64,000 bases of DNA from Planctomyces sp. (GTDB taxonomy: Bacteria > Planctomycetota > Planctomycetia > Planctomycetales > Planctomycetaceae), in contig JAHBXW010000017.1 of NCBI GenBank assembly GCA_019636235.1, positions 1 to 64,000 on the forward strand. Direction: 5' to 3'. Position 1 is the first letter of the stretch; each line of letters opens with the position of its first letter. A program made the translations under genes and the position numbers. Below the pieces are notes generated by a model. The model saw nothing but the letters and a program-made list of their open reading frames with translations. It searched no databases and had not been told where the DNA came from. Positions 43,626 through 55,050 of this stretch are shown here, one piece after another.

Positions 43626-45545
43626 TCAGTCCGGCATCCCCGAGGGCTTCTTCTGAAACACCCACCATTCCACCAGCAGCAGGCCGAACCCCAGCAGCGA
43701 CAGCATCGGCCACCAGGGCTTGTCCGCCTTGACCCGCTCGCCCTCCGCCGAGACCGCCACCTCGTTCATCTGAATCTCGCTGACCGTCGCCAGCGACGTC
43801 TCGGTCGGATTCAACAGCGACACGCCGATCGATCGCACCGGCGTCCCTTCCTTGCGGATCTCATACCGCCCGACGGCGGTCGCCGGTATGCCCAGCAGGT
43901 CGCCGATGGCGTCCGCCGACTGGTCGAAATGTTCGCCCGCGGGAGACGTGATCCGGTAGGCCTGGTTCGCGTCCAGCCGGATTCGCGGCAGCGCGCCCGT
44001 CGTCGCCGCCGACATCTCCGCCAGTTCCGCTTGCTGCAACGCCATGTTGGCCAGGTTCGACACCATTACGGGAAAGCCGATGCGGTACGGCAGCGTCGAG
44101 CGGTCGGTGTGGAACAGAAAGTAGATCCGGAGTTTGCTGCCCTCGCGTTTCTGCAGCATCAGCGGCCCCCGCGCGCCGTGCGCCAGGTACTCGTAGCCGC
44201 GGGATTCGACGTCCGCATCGGTCACGTCGTCCCCCCGCTGCGGCAGGTCCATCGACTGCACCTCGCGCATCTGCACGTGCTGCAGCAGGCTGGAATCCCG
44301 CTTCCAGTCGACGACGTCGGTGACGCCGGCCGAAACCGACAATTGCCCGGCGAGTTCCCCCGGAACGACCCCCACGAACAGATACGTGTCGGCCTCGCGG
44401 GCCGCATCGACTTCGTTGTCCGAGATCACCAGATCGTATGCGCCCAGCTTCGACGTCCCGTCCTCGCCAGGTTCGACGAGCACTCCCGGCAGCCCCCGCA
44501 GCGCGTGGCGATAGCCGTCCAGCGTCGTCGCGCAGTAGACCGTCAGGTCGCGGCCGACCGGCAGGTCCAGCCAGGCGATGTTGTCCGATTTGAGCGCGTC
44601 GAAGCCGTCCGGCTCGATGACGGCCTCGAGCGCCGCCGGCGCGTCGGCGTCGATGCTGAACACCAGCCGCTGGGTTTCGGCCGGCCCGAGGATCACGTCC
44701 TCCTGGCCGACGACCCGCCCGTGGTTCCGCAGCGTGACCCGGCCGGCCGTGCTGGCCGCGGGCGCGCCGTCGATGCGGATGAAGACTTCCCAGCGGGTCG
44801 TCGAAGCGCGGCGGGCATTGAGCGCGGTGATCCCCAGGTTGTTCCCCGACGCTGGAATCTGCTGGAACTCCAGCCGGAACGGCAGATCGAAATCGACGAC
44901 GGCGATCGGGTTGCCCGTCGTCGGATCGGGGCGCGTCGGCAGGTTGCCGTCCGAATACAATCGCACCGACTGCACGTCCTTGGACTTCGCGAGCGCCTGT
45001 GCCAGCCGCAGCCCGTCCTCGACGCGCGTCGGGACGTCGCTGACCTTCAACCGGGTCAGCGCCTCGCGCAGCACCGCCCGGTTGTCGGTGAAATCCGTCA
45101 GCGTGCGGGCCGTCGAGTTCACGGAGATCAGAGACAACTGCTGCCCCGAGACGAGGCCGTCGACCAGCCGCCGGACCTCCTCGCGGGCCAGGTCCAGCCG
45201 CGTCTTGCCCGTCTTTTCATCGACGGCCCCCATGCTGGCCGACGTGTCGATCAGAATCGGCAGGAACTGGGCTTCGCTCAGGTCTCCCCGCCAGTAGGGC
45301 TGCGTCGCGGCCAGCGCCAGCAGGCACAACAGCAGCACCTGCAGCAGCAGCAGCAGATTGCGGCGGAACTTCTGGAATGGCGCGTTGACCCGCTGATCGC
45401 TGACGACCTGCCGCCACAGCGCCAGCGACGGCACCTCGATCCGCGGACGCTTCAGCTTCAGAAAGTAGAAGACGATCAGCGGAACCAGCAGGGTGAACAG
45501 CCAGGCCCAGCCGGGGGTTGAGAACGAGGGAATCCACTCTGCCAT
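43626..45545 (-). CDS. BatA-like protein with VWA domain
   Basis: A 639-residue inner-membrane protein. The BatA-type start (STPGWAWLFTLLVPLIVFYFLKLKRPRIEVPSLALW) includes the first helix. A second helix LLLLLQVLLLCLLALA follows, then a von Willebrand A domain with the MIDAS DTSASMG near residue 98. A C-terminal helix (MLSLLGFGLLLVEWW) closes the protein. BatA/BatB-type proteins work with MoxR AAA ATPases in envelope stress or aerotolerance; no MoxR gene is present in the window. It is the upstream partner of the following 707-residue protein gene, with 32 bp between them. Confidence 0.88.
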   Translation of the reverse strand: MAEWIPSFSTPGWAWLFTLLVPLIVFYFLKLKRPRIEVPSLALWRQVVSDQRVNAPFQKFRRNLLLLLQVLLLCLLALAATQPYWRGDLSEAQFLPILIDTSASMGAVDEKTGKTRLDLAREEVRRLVDGLVSGQQLSLISVNSTARTLTDFTDNRAVLREALTRLKVSDVPTRVEDGLRLAQALAKSKDVQSVRLYSDGNLPTRPDPTTGNPIAVVDFDLPFRLEFQQIPASGNNLGITALNARRASTTRWEVFIRIDGAPAASTAGRVTLRNHGRVVGQEDVILGPAETQRLVFSIDADAPAALEAVIEPDGFDALKSDNIAWLDLPVGRDLTVYCATTLDGYRHALRGLPGVLVEPGEDGTSKLGAYDLVISDNEVDAAREADTYLFVGVVPGELAGQLSVSAGVTDVVDWKRDSSLLQHVQMREVQSMDLPQRGDDVTDADVESRGYEYLAHGARGPLMLQKREGSKLRIYFLFHTDRSTLPYRIGFPVMVSNLANMALQQAELAEMSAATTGALPRIRLDANQAYRITSPAGEHFDQSADAIGDLLGIPATAVGRYEIRKEGTPVRSIGVSLLNPTETSLATVSEIQMNEVAVSAEGERVKADKPWWPMLSLLGFGLLLVEWWVFQKKPSGMPD

Positions 45546-45614
45546 GAGCCGCGCGCCGATCAGGCCTGGGGGAACGGTCTCACTGTCTACGTCATGACGG
45601 CGGCGAACGCGGGA

Positions 45615-45806
45615 TCAGCCTGACGGATTTGACCCGGACTCCTCGTCTTCCCCGTCCTGCCGAATCCCCTTCTTGAACTCATTGACCGACGAGCCCAGGC
45701 TCCGCATCAGATCGGGCAGGCGCCGGCCGAACAACAGCAGCACGACGATCAAAATGACCAGTATCTGCCAGGGCGCGCCGATCAGGGCCAGCACAGGAGT
45801 CAACAT
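45615..45806 (-). CDS. tatA: twin-arginine translocase subunit TatA/E
   Basis: A 63-residue protein with one N-terminal helix (WQILVILIVVLLL), then the TatA hinge FGRRLPDLMRSLGSSVNEFKKG and an acidic tail. The FG motif and amphipathic helix are diagnostic of TatA/TatE and the length is at the short end of the family. It forms the pore-like oligomer for folded Tat substrates such as the RREFL-type oxidoreductase and DUF1501 protein in this window. No tatC is adjacent. It lies 70 bp upstream-facing from the BatA-like gene and is divergent from bamA. Confidence 0.93.
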   Translation of the reverse strand: MLTPVLALIGAPWQILVILIVVLLLFGRRLPDLMRSLGSSVNEFKKGIRQDGEDEESGSNPSG

Positions 45807-46082
45807 GGGACAGTCGCCTTCCGAATCCGGGAGTCTCTAAACGCAACTCACTATAGCAGTTCGGGATTGAGGACGCGCGATCGGGCTGTCCCGGCCGCGG
45901 ATTGCCGGGCGCCCCCGAGACGGCGGATTCCGGCAATGTGGACTTCCGCCCGGGCCGGTCAGGCAAATCGTCTTGCCTTGAATCCGCGACTCAGGCTAAA
46001 CCCCCGCGTCGCAATCCCATCCCACCTTCGAGAGGCCGCCGCTCTGTCCTTTCCGGACGGCCTCGCGAGGGCGATTCCCGCC

Positions 46083-49000
46083 ATGCCCCGAACCCGCCTG
46101 CCATTCCGCCCGCAGTGCATCAGCCTCTGGCGAGCGATCGCCTGCGGCGCGGCGTTGCTGACGTTCGGCGGGGCGCCGGCCATCGCTCAAACGCCCCTCA
46201 TCGGCCCCCCGGGCATCCTGTCCTACGAAGACGAGGATGACGAGGACTTCGACGACGAACTCGAGGAACCCGCCCCCAGTTTCGACGCCGTCTTCGGGGG
46301 CCGGCTGCGGCGCCCGCCCGCCGGCATGCCCGCGCGCGGCCAGGGCGAACAGGCCCCCACCAACGATCTGCTCAGCGAGCCGCTGGCCGCCGTCGAAATC
46401 GAGGGCAACGCGACGATTCCCGACTACGCGATCTTTCGCCACATCCGGTGCCGCGCGAACCGCCCCGTCAGCGAACACCAGATCGAAGAGGACGTCCAGG
46501 CCCTCATCCACACCCGCTACTTCTTCCGGGTCACGCCCGTCCTTCGCGCCGGAGACGAGGGCACGGTCCTCGTGTTTCAGGTGACCGAACGCCCGATCCT
46601 CCGCAGCGTGGAGTTCAAGGGCAACAAGAAGATCAAGACCAGCGAACTCAGCGCCAACACGGGGCTGGTCGAAGGGCACGCCTACGACGTCTCCACGAAC
46701 CGCGAATGCGTCGAACGACTCAAATCGCTGTATCGCGAAAAGGGCTTCCGCCACGCTGAGATCACCCTCGAGAAAGGGGGCGACCCGAACGACCGCGACG
46801 TCGTGTTCGCCATCCAGGAGGGGCCCAAGGTCCGCGTCTGGAAAATCAGCTTCGAAGGCAACCGCGACATTCGCGGCGGCATCCTGAAGACGAAACTGGC
46901 CACCAAGACCGTTCTCCTGTGGTTTTTCGGCGGAGAGTTCGATCCCGAGCTTGTGGCCAATGACGCCTCGGCTCTCAAACGCTACTACGCCGACCTCGGC
47001 TACTTCGACGCCGAAATCGACCACGAGTGCCGCGAGGCCCCCGAGTCCGGCAAGGTCGAGGTCGTGTTCAAGGTCCGCGAAGGCAAACGCTACAACGTCC
47101 GCAACATCACAATCGAAGGCAACGAGGTCCTCACCCAGGCCCAGCTCCTCGAAGGTCAGAAGCTCAAGACCGGAAAACCCTTCAGCGCCCGGTTCCTCCA
47201 GCAGGACGTGAACCGCATGAAGGAGGAGTACGACGAACTGGGCCGCCTGTTCTCCAAGGTCGAACCCACTCCGCGATTCCTCGAGCAGCCCGGCTGGGTG
47301 GACGTCGTGTACCACATCGAGGAAGACCAGCCGCGGATGATCGGCGTGATCAACATCCGCATCCGCGGCGACCATCCGCACACGCAGGAAGGCGTCGTCC
47401 GGAATCAGGTCAACCGGTTCCTCAAGCCGGGGCACCTCGCCAGCGGCAAGAACCTGCGGATGGCCCAGGCCGTTCTGCAGGGACACCAGATCTGGGATCG
47501 GACGCAGCCCGCGCGGATCGACGTCGTCCCGGGCAACCCGCTCGATTACATGCCGCAGATGCCCATCGCGCGCGGACAGAGCCTCGACGACGACGACCTG
47601 TTTCGCGAAGTCGCGCCGTTCGACCTCGGCAGCCGCAGCCTGCAGGAGACCTTCTACCGTCCGGCGCTCGAAGCGCTGCTGTCCGAAGACGAGTCGGATT
47701 CGGAATTCGTGTCGCCCTCCGCCACGGAAGTTCCCGCGACCGAAGCCGCCGCGACGGTCCGCCGCGAAATGTCCGCGCTGCCCACGACGCGGCGCTTGAA
47801 GGCCGACGCCGCGCCGCAACTGGCGGCCGTCGACGTGGACGCGGAACTCGCCAGCGTCGCCCGGCCCGCGTCTTTGCCCGGGTCGCTGCCCGGCCCGCCT
47901 CAGCACCGTCTGCCGCAGGCCCGCCAGGTCGCTCCCGCGCCGGCCGCCGGCCGCTCATTCGCCCCGGCTGATGAGGCCCCCGCCTACCTCGCTTACAACA
48001 TCGATCCGGACACGATCTTCGGGCAGCCCGACGAGGAAATCGTGATCCGCGGACAGTCGCCGCAGGACGTCGTTCGCAGCCAGAGCATTGATGGATACGG
48101 GCAACCGATCCCTCAGAACTACCTCGGGGCCGTCTCGCCGCAGGGCGACCCGTTCGGGGATGCCTTCAACCGCCCCGGCGAACCTTCGTTCGTGGACGTC
48201 AACGTCGACGTTTCCGAAGGGCGCACCGGACGGCTGATGTTCGGCGTCGGCGTAAACAGCGATGCCGGCGTCGTCGGCCAGTTCACCCTCCAGGAAGACA
48301 ACTTCAACATCCTGCGTCCGCCGCGCTCCTGGGCGGACATCATGAACGGCCAGGCCTGGCGCGGCGGCGGGCAGAGCTTCCGCCTGGAAGCCATGCCCGG
48401 CTCGGAAGTCAGCCGGTACCTCGTCAGCTGGCAGGACCCCTATTTCCTGCGAACCGATTACAGCCTCGGCGTCAGCGGCTTCTACTACAACCGGTTCTAC
48501 AACGAGTGGACGGAAGACCGGCTGGGCGGACGCATCAGCCTGGGCCGGCTGCTGACGCGGTACTGGTCATTGAGCACGGCGCTGCGTCTGGAGAACGTCG
48601 ACGTCCGGGACTTCCGGACCCCCGCGCCGCCCGACCTGATGGCTGTCAAAGGGGACAACTTCCTGTCGACCGCCCTGATCACGCTGTCGCACGACACGCG
48701 CGACTCGGCCTTCCTGCCCACCATGGGCCACCTGTTCGAAGTCTCGTACGAGCAGGGCTTCGGCGAATTCACGTATCCCCGCGTCGAAACGTCGGCCAGC
48801 CAGATCTTCACGGTCTGGGAGCGGCCGGACGGGCTTGGCAAGCACCTGCTGACCCTGCGCGGCCAGTTGGGCTGGACGGGCGACGACACGCCGATCTTCG
48901 AGCGGTTTTACGCGGGCGGCTACTCATCGTTCCGCGGGTTCGCGTTCCGCGGAGTCACTCCTCGGGAGATGGGTTTCCGCGTGGGCGGCCAGTGGATGTC

Positions 49001-49253
49001 GCTGGGCACGGTCGAGTACATGGCGCCGATCACGGCGGACGACAACATCCGCGTGGTGGGCTTCAGCGACTTCGGCACGGTCGAATCGGACGTGTCGATG
49101 GACAACTTCCGGGCGACGGTGGGCTTCGGCTTCCGGCTGATCATTCCGGCGATGGGCCCCGCGCCGATCGCACTGGACTTCGCCTGGCCGCTGGTGGACC
49201 AGGACGAGGACAACCGCCGCGTCTTCAGCTTCTACGTGGGCTTCACGCGCTGA
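46083..49253 (+). CDS. bamA: outer-membrane assembly factor BamA with insertion in POTRA5
   Basis: A 1056-residue Omp85 protein (about 800 in E. coli). A signal peptide (AIACGAALLTFGGAPAIAQ) and an acidic linker precede five POTRA domains. Their starts are visible at AVEIEGNATI, SVEFKGNKKI, WKISFEGNRDI, NITIEGNEVL and VINIRIRGDH (about residues 101, 171, 252, 345 and 425). The last POTRA is interrupted after RIDVVPG (about 483) by roughly 215 Pro/Ala/Asp/Glu-rich residues, then resumes with FVDVNVDVSEGRTGRLMFGVG (about 702). The 16-strand barrel follows, with GGYSSFRGFAFRGV (the VRGF-like L6 motif) and a C-terminal FSFYVGFTR strand. It inserts beta-barrel proteins in the outer membrane. ATG 46083 begins the signal peptide. 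Confidence 0.92.
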   Translation: MPRTRLPFRPQCISLWRAIACGAALLTFGGAPAIAQTPLIGPPGILSYEDEDDEDFDDELEEPAPSFDAVFGGRLRRPPAGMPARGQGEQAPTNDLLSEPLAAVEIEGNATIPDYAIFRHIRCRANRPVSEHQIEEDVQALIHTRYFFRVTPVLRAGDEGTVLVFQVTERPILRSVEFKGNKKIKTSELSANTGLVEGHAYDVSTNRECVERLKSLYREKGFRHAEITLEKGGDPNDRDVVFAIQEGPKVRVWKISFEGNRDIRGGILKTKLATKTVLLWFFGGEFDPELVANDASALKRYYADLGYFDAEIDHECREAPESGKVEVVFKVREGKRYNVRNITIEGNEVLTQAQLLEGQKLKTGKPFSARFLQQDVNRMKEEYDELGRLFSKVEPTPRFLEQPGWVDVVYHIEEDQPRMIGVINIRIRGDHPHTQEGVVRNQVNRFLKPGHLASGKNLRMAQAVLQGHQIWDRTQPARIDVVPGNPLDYMPQMPIARGQSLDDDDLFREVAPFDLGSRSLQETFYRPALEALLSEDESDSEFVSPSATEVPATEAAATVRREMSALPTTRRLKADAAPQLAAVDVDAELASVARPASLPGSLPGPPQHRLPQARQVAPAPAAGRSFAPADEAPAYLAYNIDPDTIFGQPDEEIVIRGQSPQDVVRSQSIDGYGQPIPQNYLGAVSPQGDPFGDAFNRPGEPSFVDVNVDVSEGRTGRLMFGVGVNSDAGVVGQFTLQEDNFNILRPPRSWADIMNGQAWRGGGQSFRLEAMPGSEVSRYLVSWQDPYFLRTDYSLGVSGFYYNRFYNEWTEDRLGGRISLGRLLTRYWSLSTALRLENVDVRDFRTPAPPDLMAVKGDNFLSTALITLSHDTRDSAFLPTMGHLFEVSYEQGFGEFTYPRVETSASQIFTVWERPDGLGKHLLTLRGQLGWTGDDTPIFERFYAGGYSSFRGFAFRGVTPREMGFRVGGQWMSLGTVEYMAPITADDNIRVVGFSDFGTVESDVSMDNFRATVGFGFRLIIPAMGPAPIALDFAWPLVDQDEDNRRVFSFYVGFTR

Positions 49254-49269
49254 GCGATCGCGGCCCGAC

Positions 49270-50727
<1,458 letters not shown>

Positions 50728-50938
50728 GAGAACTCCCTCGGGGATCGTGTGGCCTGGCGCGGGTGGGTCATGCGCGGGCCGGCGGGTCATGCCTTCAATT
50801 TACGCGGATCGGCCGGTGTCCGCCACGGGTCGCCCCGCGTCTCCGCCCGGAACGCCCGCGTTTTTCCGTGCTGTCCGACTCCCGATTCCGCCCCCGTCCA
50901 TTGGACACATCCGCCATCGGGCACGGAAGTTCGGTCGA

Positions 50939-52210
50939 TCAGCAGGCGCTCGCCACGACCACCGTCCGATCGTCCAGCGCCGGCAGGCCGGTGGTGAACT
51001 CCTCGAGCCGACGCAGCAACTGGTCGCGGATCGTCGCCGCATCCAGCCGGCAGGAATTCTTCAGCACCTCATCGACCCGCTCGACGCCGAACATCTCCCC
51101 CAGCGGATTCATCGCCTCGGTGATCCCGTCGGTGTAGAACACGATCCGGTCGCCGGGCTGAATGTGGATCGTCGTGTCGGGATAGCGGGAGTCGGCGTCC
51201 ACTCCGAGGGGCGGGCCGGCGTCGCTGTTGATCGACGTCGCCGCCTGCTCGCTGCATTTCCAAAGCCGCGGCGGATTATGGCCGGCGCTGGCGTAGGTCA
51301 GCGACCGGGCCGCCGGATCGTAGACGCCGTAAAACGCCGTCACGAACGCTTCAATGCCCGTCGTGTAACGCCCGGCCAGGTGCGTGTTGACGAAGTCCAG
51401 CAGGTCGCCGGGACGACCGGTCTCGTTGGGAAACAGGTGCGCGATGCTGTGCGTGATGGCCATCATCACGGCCGCCGGCGTGCCGTGGCCGCTGACGTCG
51501 GCCACGAGGATGCCCCAGCGCCCCTCGGGCAGCGGAAAGAAGTCGTAGTAATCGCCCCCCGCACGCCGCGACGTCCGGTAGTCCGCCGCCAGGTCCAGCG
51601 TCGGAATCCGCGGCGTCGCCGTCGGCAGCAGCGCCTTCTGAATCTCACCCACGACTCGCAGCTCGCGGTCGACCGACTCGTACGCTTCGCGCACCTCCTG
51701 CTTGAGGACCAGGTTGTGCGTCGCCTGGCCGAACAGATTTGCCGTCCAGAACACGTCCGGAAACCGCTCGCGATTGAACCCCGCCGGCTGGGTCTTCAAG
51801 AGCACGACCATGTTCAGCGACTGGCCGGCCGCCAGCATCGGAATCGCCGCCAGAGACCTGTACTCGCGCAAGTACTCCGCCGCCGGATCGGAATCCGGCA
51901 CGTACAGGTCGTCGATGATCCGCGGCTGGCCGCCGTAAATCAGATCGGCCAGCAGGCCCCCGGACAGTCGGGGGAGGCGATGCTTCTCCTTCCAGGGGTT
52001 GATGTCCTCGGTCTGATTGCTGTCGCGCGTGATCAGGAATGCGGGCGACTCGAGGTCGCGGCGGCTGAGCGACAGCCGGCGGTCGGTCGGACTGAGCTTG
52101 TTGACCCTGGCGCCGTAGGCCCGGACCATGTCCTGCGGATCGGTCCGCGTGGACATGTCCAGCATCAGGTCGTAGACATTCTTGAGCCGCTCTTCCCAGG
52201 ACTCTGACAT
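50939..52210 (-). CDS. GAF-SpoIIE type PP2C serine phosphatase
   Basis: A 423-residue cytoplasmic protein. The N-terminal half is a GAF-like sensor region (about residues 20-185). The C-terminal half is a SpoIIE/RsbU-type PP2C phosphatase with the metal and motif blocks RAGGDYYDFF, VADVSGHGTPAAV, YASAGHNPPRLW, GDRIVFYTDGITEAM and DDRTVVVASA. Such proteins dephosphorylate anti-sigma-factor antagonists in partner-switching pathways. No antagonist or anti-sigma gene is in the window. It is divergent from the flavoprotein gene. Confidence 0.92.
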   Translation of the reverse strand: MSESWEERLKNVYDLMLDMSTRTDPQDMVRAYGARVNKLSPTDRRLSLSRRDLESPAFLITRDSNQTEDINPWKEKHRLPRLSGGLLADLIYGGQPRIIDDLYVPDSDPAAEYLREYRSLAAIPMLAAGQSLNMVVLLKTQPAGFNRERFPDVFWTANLFGQATHNLVLKQEVREAYESVDRELRVVGEIQKALLPTATPRIPTLDLAADYRTSRRAGGDYYDFFPLPEGRWGILVADVSGHGTPAAVMMAITHSIAHLFPNETGRPGDLLDFVNTHLAGRYTTGIEAFVTAFYGVYDPAARSLTYASAGHNPPRLWKCSEQAATSINSDAGPPLGVDADSRYPDTTIHIQPGDRIVFYTDGITEAMNPLGEMFGVERVDEVLKNSCRLDAATIRDQLLRRLEEFTTGLPALDDRTVVVASAC

Positions 52211-52361
52211 TTCCGCCTCTCGCTGGACCCGCCGACGATCGCGGGATTCTACGGGGCCACGGACGGAAAGGCTCGCCCGCACCTGGCCAGGAATCAGACG
52301 TGACGCGGCCGCACGGGCGGGATATCGTCCGAAGGTCCTTTCATTGCACGGGTTCACGCAG

Positions 52362-53843
52362 ATGTCCTCGACTTCTCCCGCCTCCGGCCCTTCCCGCACC
52401 CGCAAGGTTGGACACCCGCTCGTCCGGCGGCTCAGGGAGATCGTCGGCGATGAAGGGCTGATCGCCGGACAGGACGAACTGCTGGTCTACGAGTGCGACG
52501 GCTACATCGTCGAAAAGCGCCGTCCGGACGTCGTCGTGTTCCCGACGTCGACCGAACAGGTCGTCTCGATCGTCCTCGCGTGCAATGAGTTCGGCATTCC
52601 GTTCGTCCCGCGGGGGGCGGGAACGAGCCTCGCCGGCGGCACGCTGCCGGTCGGCGGCGGCGTGATGATCTGCCTGACGCGGATGCGGCGGATCCTGGAA
52701 GTCAATTACCGGGACCGGTACGCCATCGTCGAACCGGGGCTGGTCAACGTGCACCTCACGAACCATCTGAAAGGCTCGGGATTTCATTACGCGCCCGATC
52801 CGTCCAGCCAGGGCGCGTGCACGATCGGCGGCAACGTGGCCACGAACTCCGGCGGACCCCACACGCTGAAATACGGCGTCACCGTGAACCATGTGCTGGG
52901 CATCGAGGCCGTGCTGCCCGACGGCAGCGTCGCAACATTCGGCGGCCCCGCCGAGGACCGGCCGGGATACGACCTGACCGGCGTGTTCGTGGGCAGCGAG
53001 GGGACGTTCGGCGTGTGCACGAAAGTCTGGGTCCGCCTGACGCGCGATCCGGCCGCCTATCGAACCATGCTGGGCGTGTTCGAGACGGTCCGCGCGGCGA
53101 CGGAGGCGATTTCCGCGATCATCGGGGCGGGGATCGTTCCGGCGGCGCTGGAGATGATGGACCAGGGGATCGTCGGCGCGCTCGAGCAGGCGTTTCAATT
53201 CGGGTTTCCGCTGGACGCGGGCGCGGTCCTGCTGATCGAAGTCGACGGGCTTGAGGCGGCCGTCGATGGGGAAGCGGAGCAAATCGTCGGCATCTGCCGC
53301 GCGAACGGCGCGCGCGAGGTCCGGATGGCCAACTCGCCAGTAGAGCGGGCGCTGCTCTGGAAATGCCGCAAGCAGGCGTTCGGAGCCATCGGCCGCCTGT
53401 CCCCCAGCTTCTGCACGCAGGACGGCGTCGTCCCCCGCACACGGCTCCCGGAAATCCTCGACTTCATCACCGCCACCAGCGAGAAGTATGGCATCCGGAT
53501 CGTGAACGTGTTCCACGCCGGCGACGGCAACATTCACCCCATCCTGCTGTTCGACGAGCGGGATGAGCGGCAGGTGCAGGCCGTCATCGAGGCCGGCGAT
53601 GAGATCCTGTCCCGCTGCATCGCCCTCGGCGGCAGCGTGACGGGCGAACACGGCATCGGCGTCGAGAAGATCAGCTTCATGGACAAGCTGTTCTCGCCGG
53701 AATCGCTGGAGGTCATGGAAGATCTGCGGGCGGCCTTCAATCCCGACGGTCGCTGCGCACCCTACAAGCTGCTGCCAACGGCCGGCGGCTGCGGCATGGA
53801 GCACATCGAACGCAGCCACCCGGGACGTCGCGCCGCGCTGTGA
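52362..53843 (+). CDS. glcD: FAD-linked oxidase, glycolate oxidase GlcD type
   Basis: A 493-residue flavoprotein of the FAD-PCMH/vanillyl-alcohol oxidase family. It has VPRGAGTSLAGGTLPVGGG (FAD pyrophosphate loop, near residue 85), CTIGGNVATNSGGPHTLKYG, GSEGTFGVCT and a C-terminal FAD-linked-oxidase domain with NVFHAGDGNIHPILLFD and VTGEHGIGVEK. It oxidises glycolate or lactate-like 2-hydroxy acids; subunits GlcE and GlcF are not adjacent, so they may be encoded elsewhere or the enzyme may act as a D-lactate dehydrogenase-like single subunit. ATG 52362 starts the family N-terminus; upstream residues in the frame are unrelated. Confidence 0.9.
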   Translation: MSSTSPASGPSRTRKVGHPLVRRLREIVGDEGLIAGQDELLVYECDGYIVEKRRPDVVVFPTSTEQVVSIVLACNEFGIPFVPRGAGTSLAGGTLPVGGGVMICLTRMRRILEVNYRDRYAIVEPGLVNVHLTNHLKGSGFHYAPDPSSQGACTIGGNVATNSGGPHTLKYGVTVNHVLGIEAVLPDGSVATFGGPAEDRPGYDLTGVFVGSEGTFGVCTKVWVRLTRDPAAYRTMLGVFETVRAATEAISAIIGAGIVPAALEMMDQGIVGALEQAFQFGFPLDAGAVLLIEVDGLEAAVDGEAEQIVGICRANGAREVRMANSPVERALLWKCRKQAFGAIGRLSPSFCTQDGVVPRTRLPEILDFITATSEKYGIRIVNVFHAGDGNIHPILLFDERDERQVQAVIEAGDEILSRCIALGGSVTGEHGIGVEKISFMDKLFSPESLEVMEDLRAAFNPDGRCAPYKLLPTAGGCGMEHIERSHPGRRAAL

Positions 53844-53893
53844 GCTCGGTCACGGCGTGCGCGGAACCCCCGCAAACGTCGCCAGCGGCGGCG

Positions 53894-54862
53894 TCATTGC
53901 AAAGCGCGGGAAGCCCCTGCCGTCGGGCCCAGCGACTCCTCCCCCCGCGACATGCCCTGCTGCGCGCGGGCCTCCTCGGTGATCGCCACCGCATGCTCCG
54001 AGGGGACGATCCGGCTGCCGTGCTGGTTCGCGTACACCTGCGTCAGCTCCGCCCCGAAAAACAGGATCTGCGCCGAGTAGTACACCCACACCAGCAGCAC
54101 CACGAACGACCCGGCGACGCCATACGCTGACGCCATGCTGCTGCGGCCCAGATACAGGCCGATCCCGAACTTGCCGAGCGTGAACAGCACGGCCGTCACC
54201 GCCGCACCCAACCACACGTCCCGCCAGGCCATCTCGACGTCGGGCAGCAGCTTGAACATCATCGCGAACAACAGCGTGATGATGGCCGTCGACGCCAGCA
54301 GATTCAGAGCCTGGCTGACGATCTGCAGGCTGTCCGGAAGGAACTGCAGGTAGCTGCCGATGAACGACAGCGCGGCGCTGAGAATCAACGAGACCAGCAG
54401 CAGGAAGGCGATTCCCAGCACCATCGCGAACGACAGGAACCGGTCTCGGATAACGCCCCACACCCCGCGGCCCGGCTTGGGCTGCACCTCCCAGATCGTG
54501 TTCAACGCATCCTGCAACTGGGCGAACACGCCGGACGCTCCGAACAGCAGCGTCGCGATCCCCAGCACGGTGGCGATCGTTCCCCCGCCCGAGTCCGGCC
54601 GGTTCGCACTCTCGATCATCCCCTGAATTGCGGCGCCCCCCTCGGGGCCGATCATCGACGTCATCTGACGTTCGATCTCCCCCCGGGCGGCCTGCTCGTC
54701 GAACACCTCGGCCGCGATCCGCAGCGACAGCACCAGCAGCGGGGCGATCGACAGCGCCGTGTAGAAGGCGAGGGCTGCGCCCAATCGGGGCGCTTTATCC
54801 TCGCTCCACTCGGCGAACGTCTGCCGCAGCAGCGGCCAGGCATCCCGCCACGAAAGCTTCAT
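53894..54862 (-). CDS. YihY/virulence factor BrkB family membrane protein
   Basis: A 322-residue protein with six hydrophobic segments and the YihY (formerly RNase BN) pattern: DKAPRLGAALAFYTALSIAPLLVL, GIATLLFGASGVFAQLQDALNTIWEV and the C-terminal GSFVVLLVWVYYSAQILFFGAEL, followed by TQVYANQHG. The former ribonuclease assignment is wrong for this family; the role is unknown. It is transcribed away from the HExxH gene and converges on the flavoprotein gene. A tail of about 40 residues after the last helix is Ala/Gly-rich. Confidence 0.9.
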   Translation of the reverse strand: MKLSWRDAWPLLRQTFAEWSEDKAPRLGAALAFYTALSIAPLLVLSLRIAAEVFDEQAARGEIERQMTSMIGPEGGAAIQGMIESANRPDSGGGTIATVLGIATLLFGASGVFAQLQDALNTIWEVQPKPGRGVWGVIRDRFLSFAMVLGIAFLLLVSLILSAALSFIGSYLQFLPDSLQIVSQALNLLASTAIITLLFAMMFKLLPDVEMAWRDVWLGAAVTAVLFTLGKFGIGLYLGRSSMASAYGVAGSFVVLLVWVYYSAQILFFGAELTQVYANQHGSRIVPSEHAVAITEEARAQQGMSRGEESLGPTAGASRALQ

Positions 54863-55050
54863 CGCGCGATACTCTTCCGACTCGCAGGACGCGACCCGAG
54901 CGACGGACGCCGCTCGCCGATTCGCCTCCGCACCTTGGAAAGGCTCTGCATCCCCTGTGCCCGGATGCTGAAAGCTTCCCTGATGGCGATTCCCGCCGAA
55001 CGGAGGCGCCCTCGGGGATCGCTGAGCGATCAGGCCGCCATCCGGGCGAG

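Noticed and set aside
43467..45521. 684-codon plus-strand open frame
   Set aside because: It is antisense to the BatA-like gene and is rich in Arg, Gln and His.
45996..47906. 636-codon minus-strand open frame with Asp/Val-rich text
   Set aside because: It is antisense to bamA; its repetitive composition reflects the reverse complement of the POTRA coding sequence.
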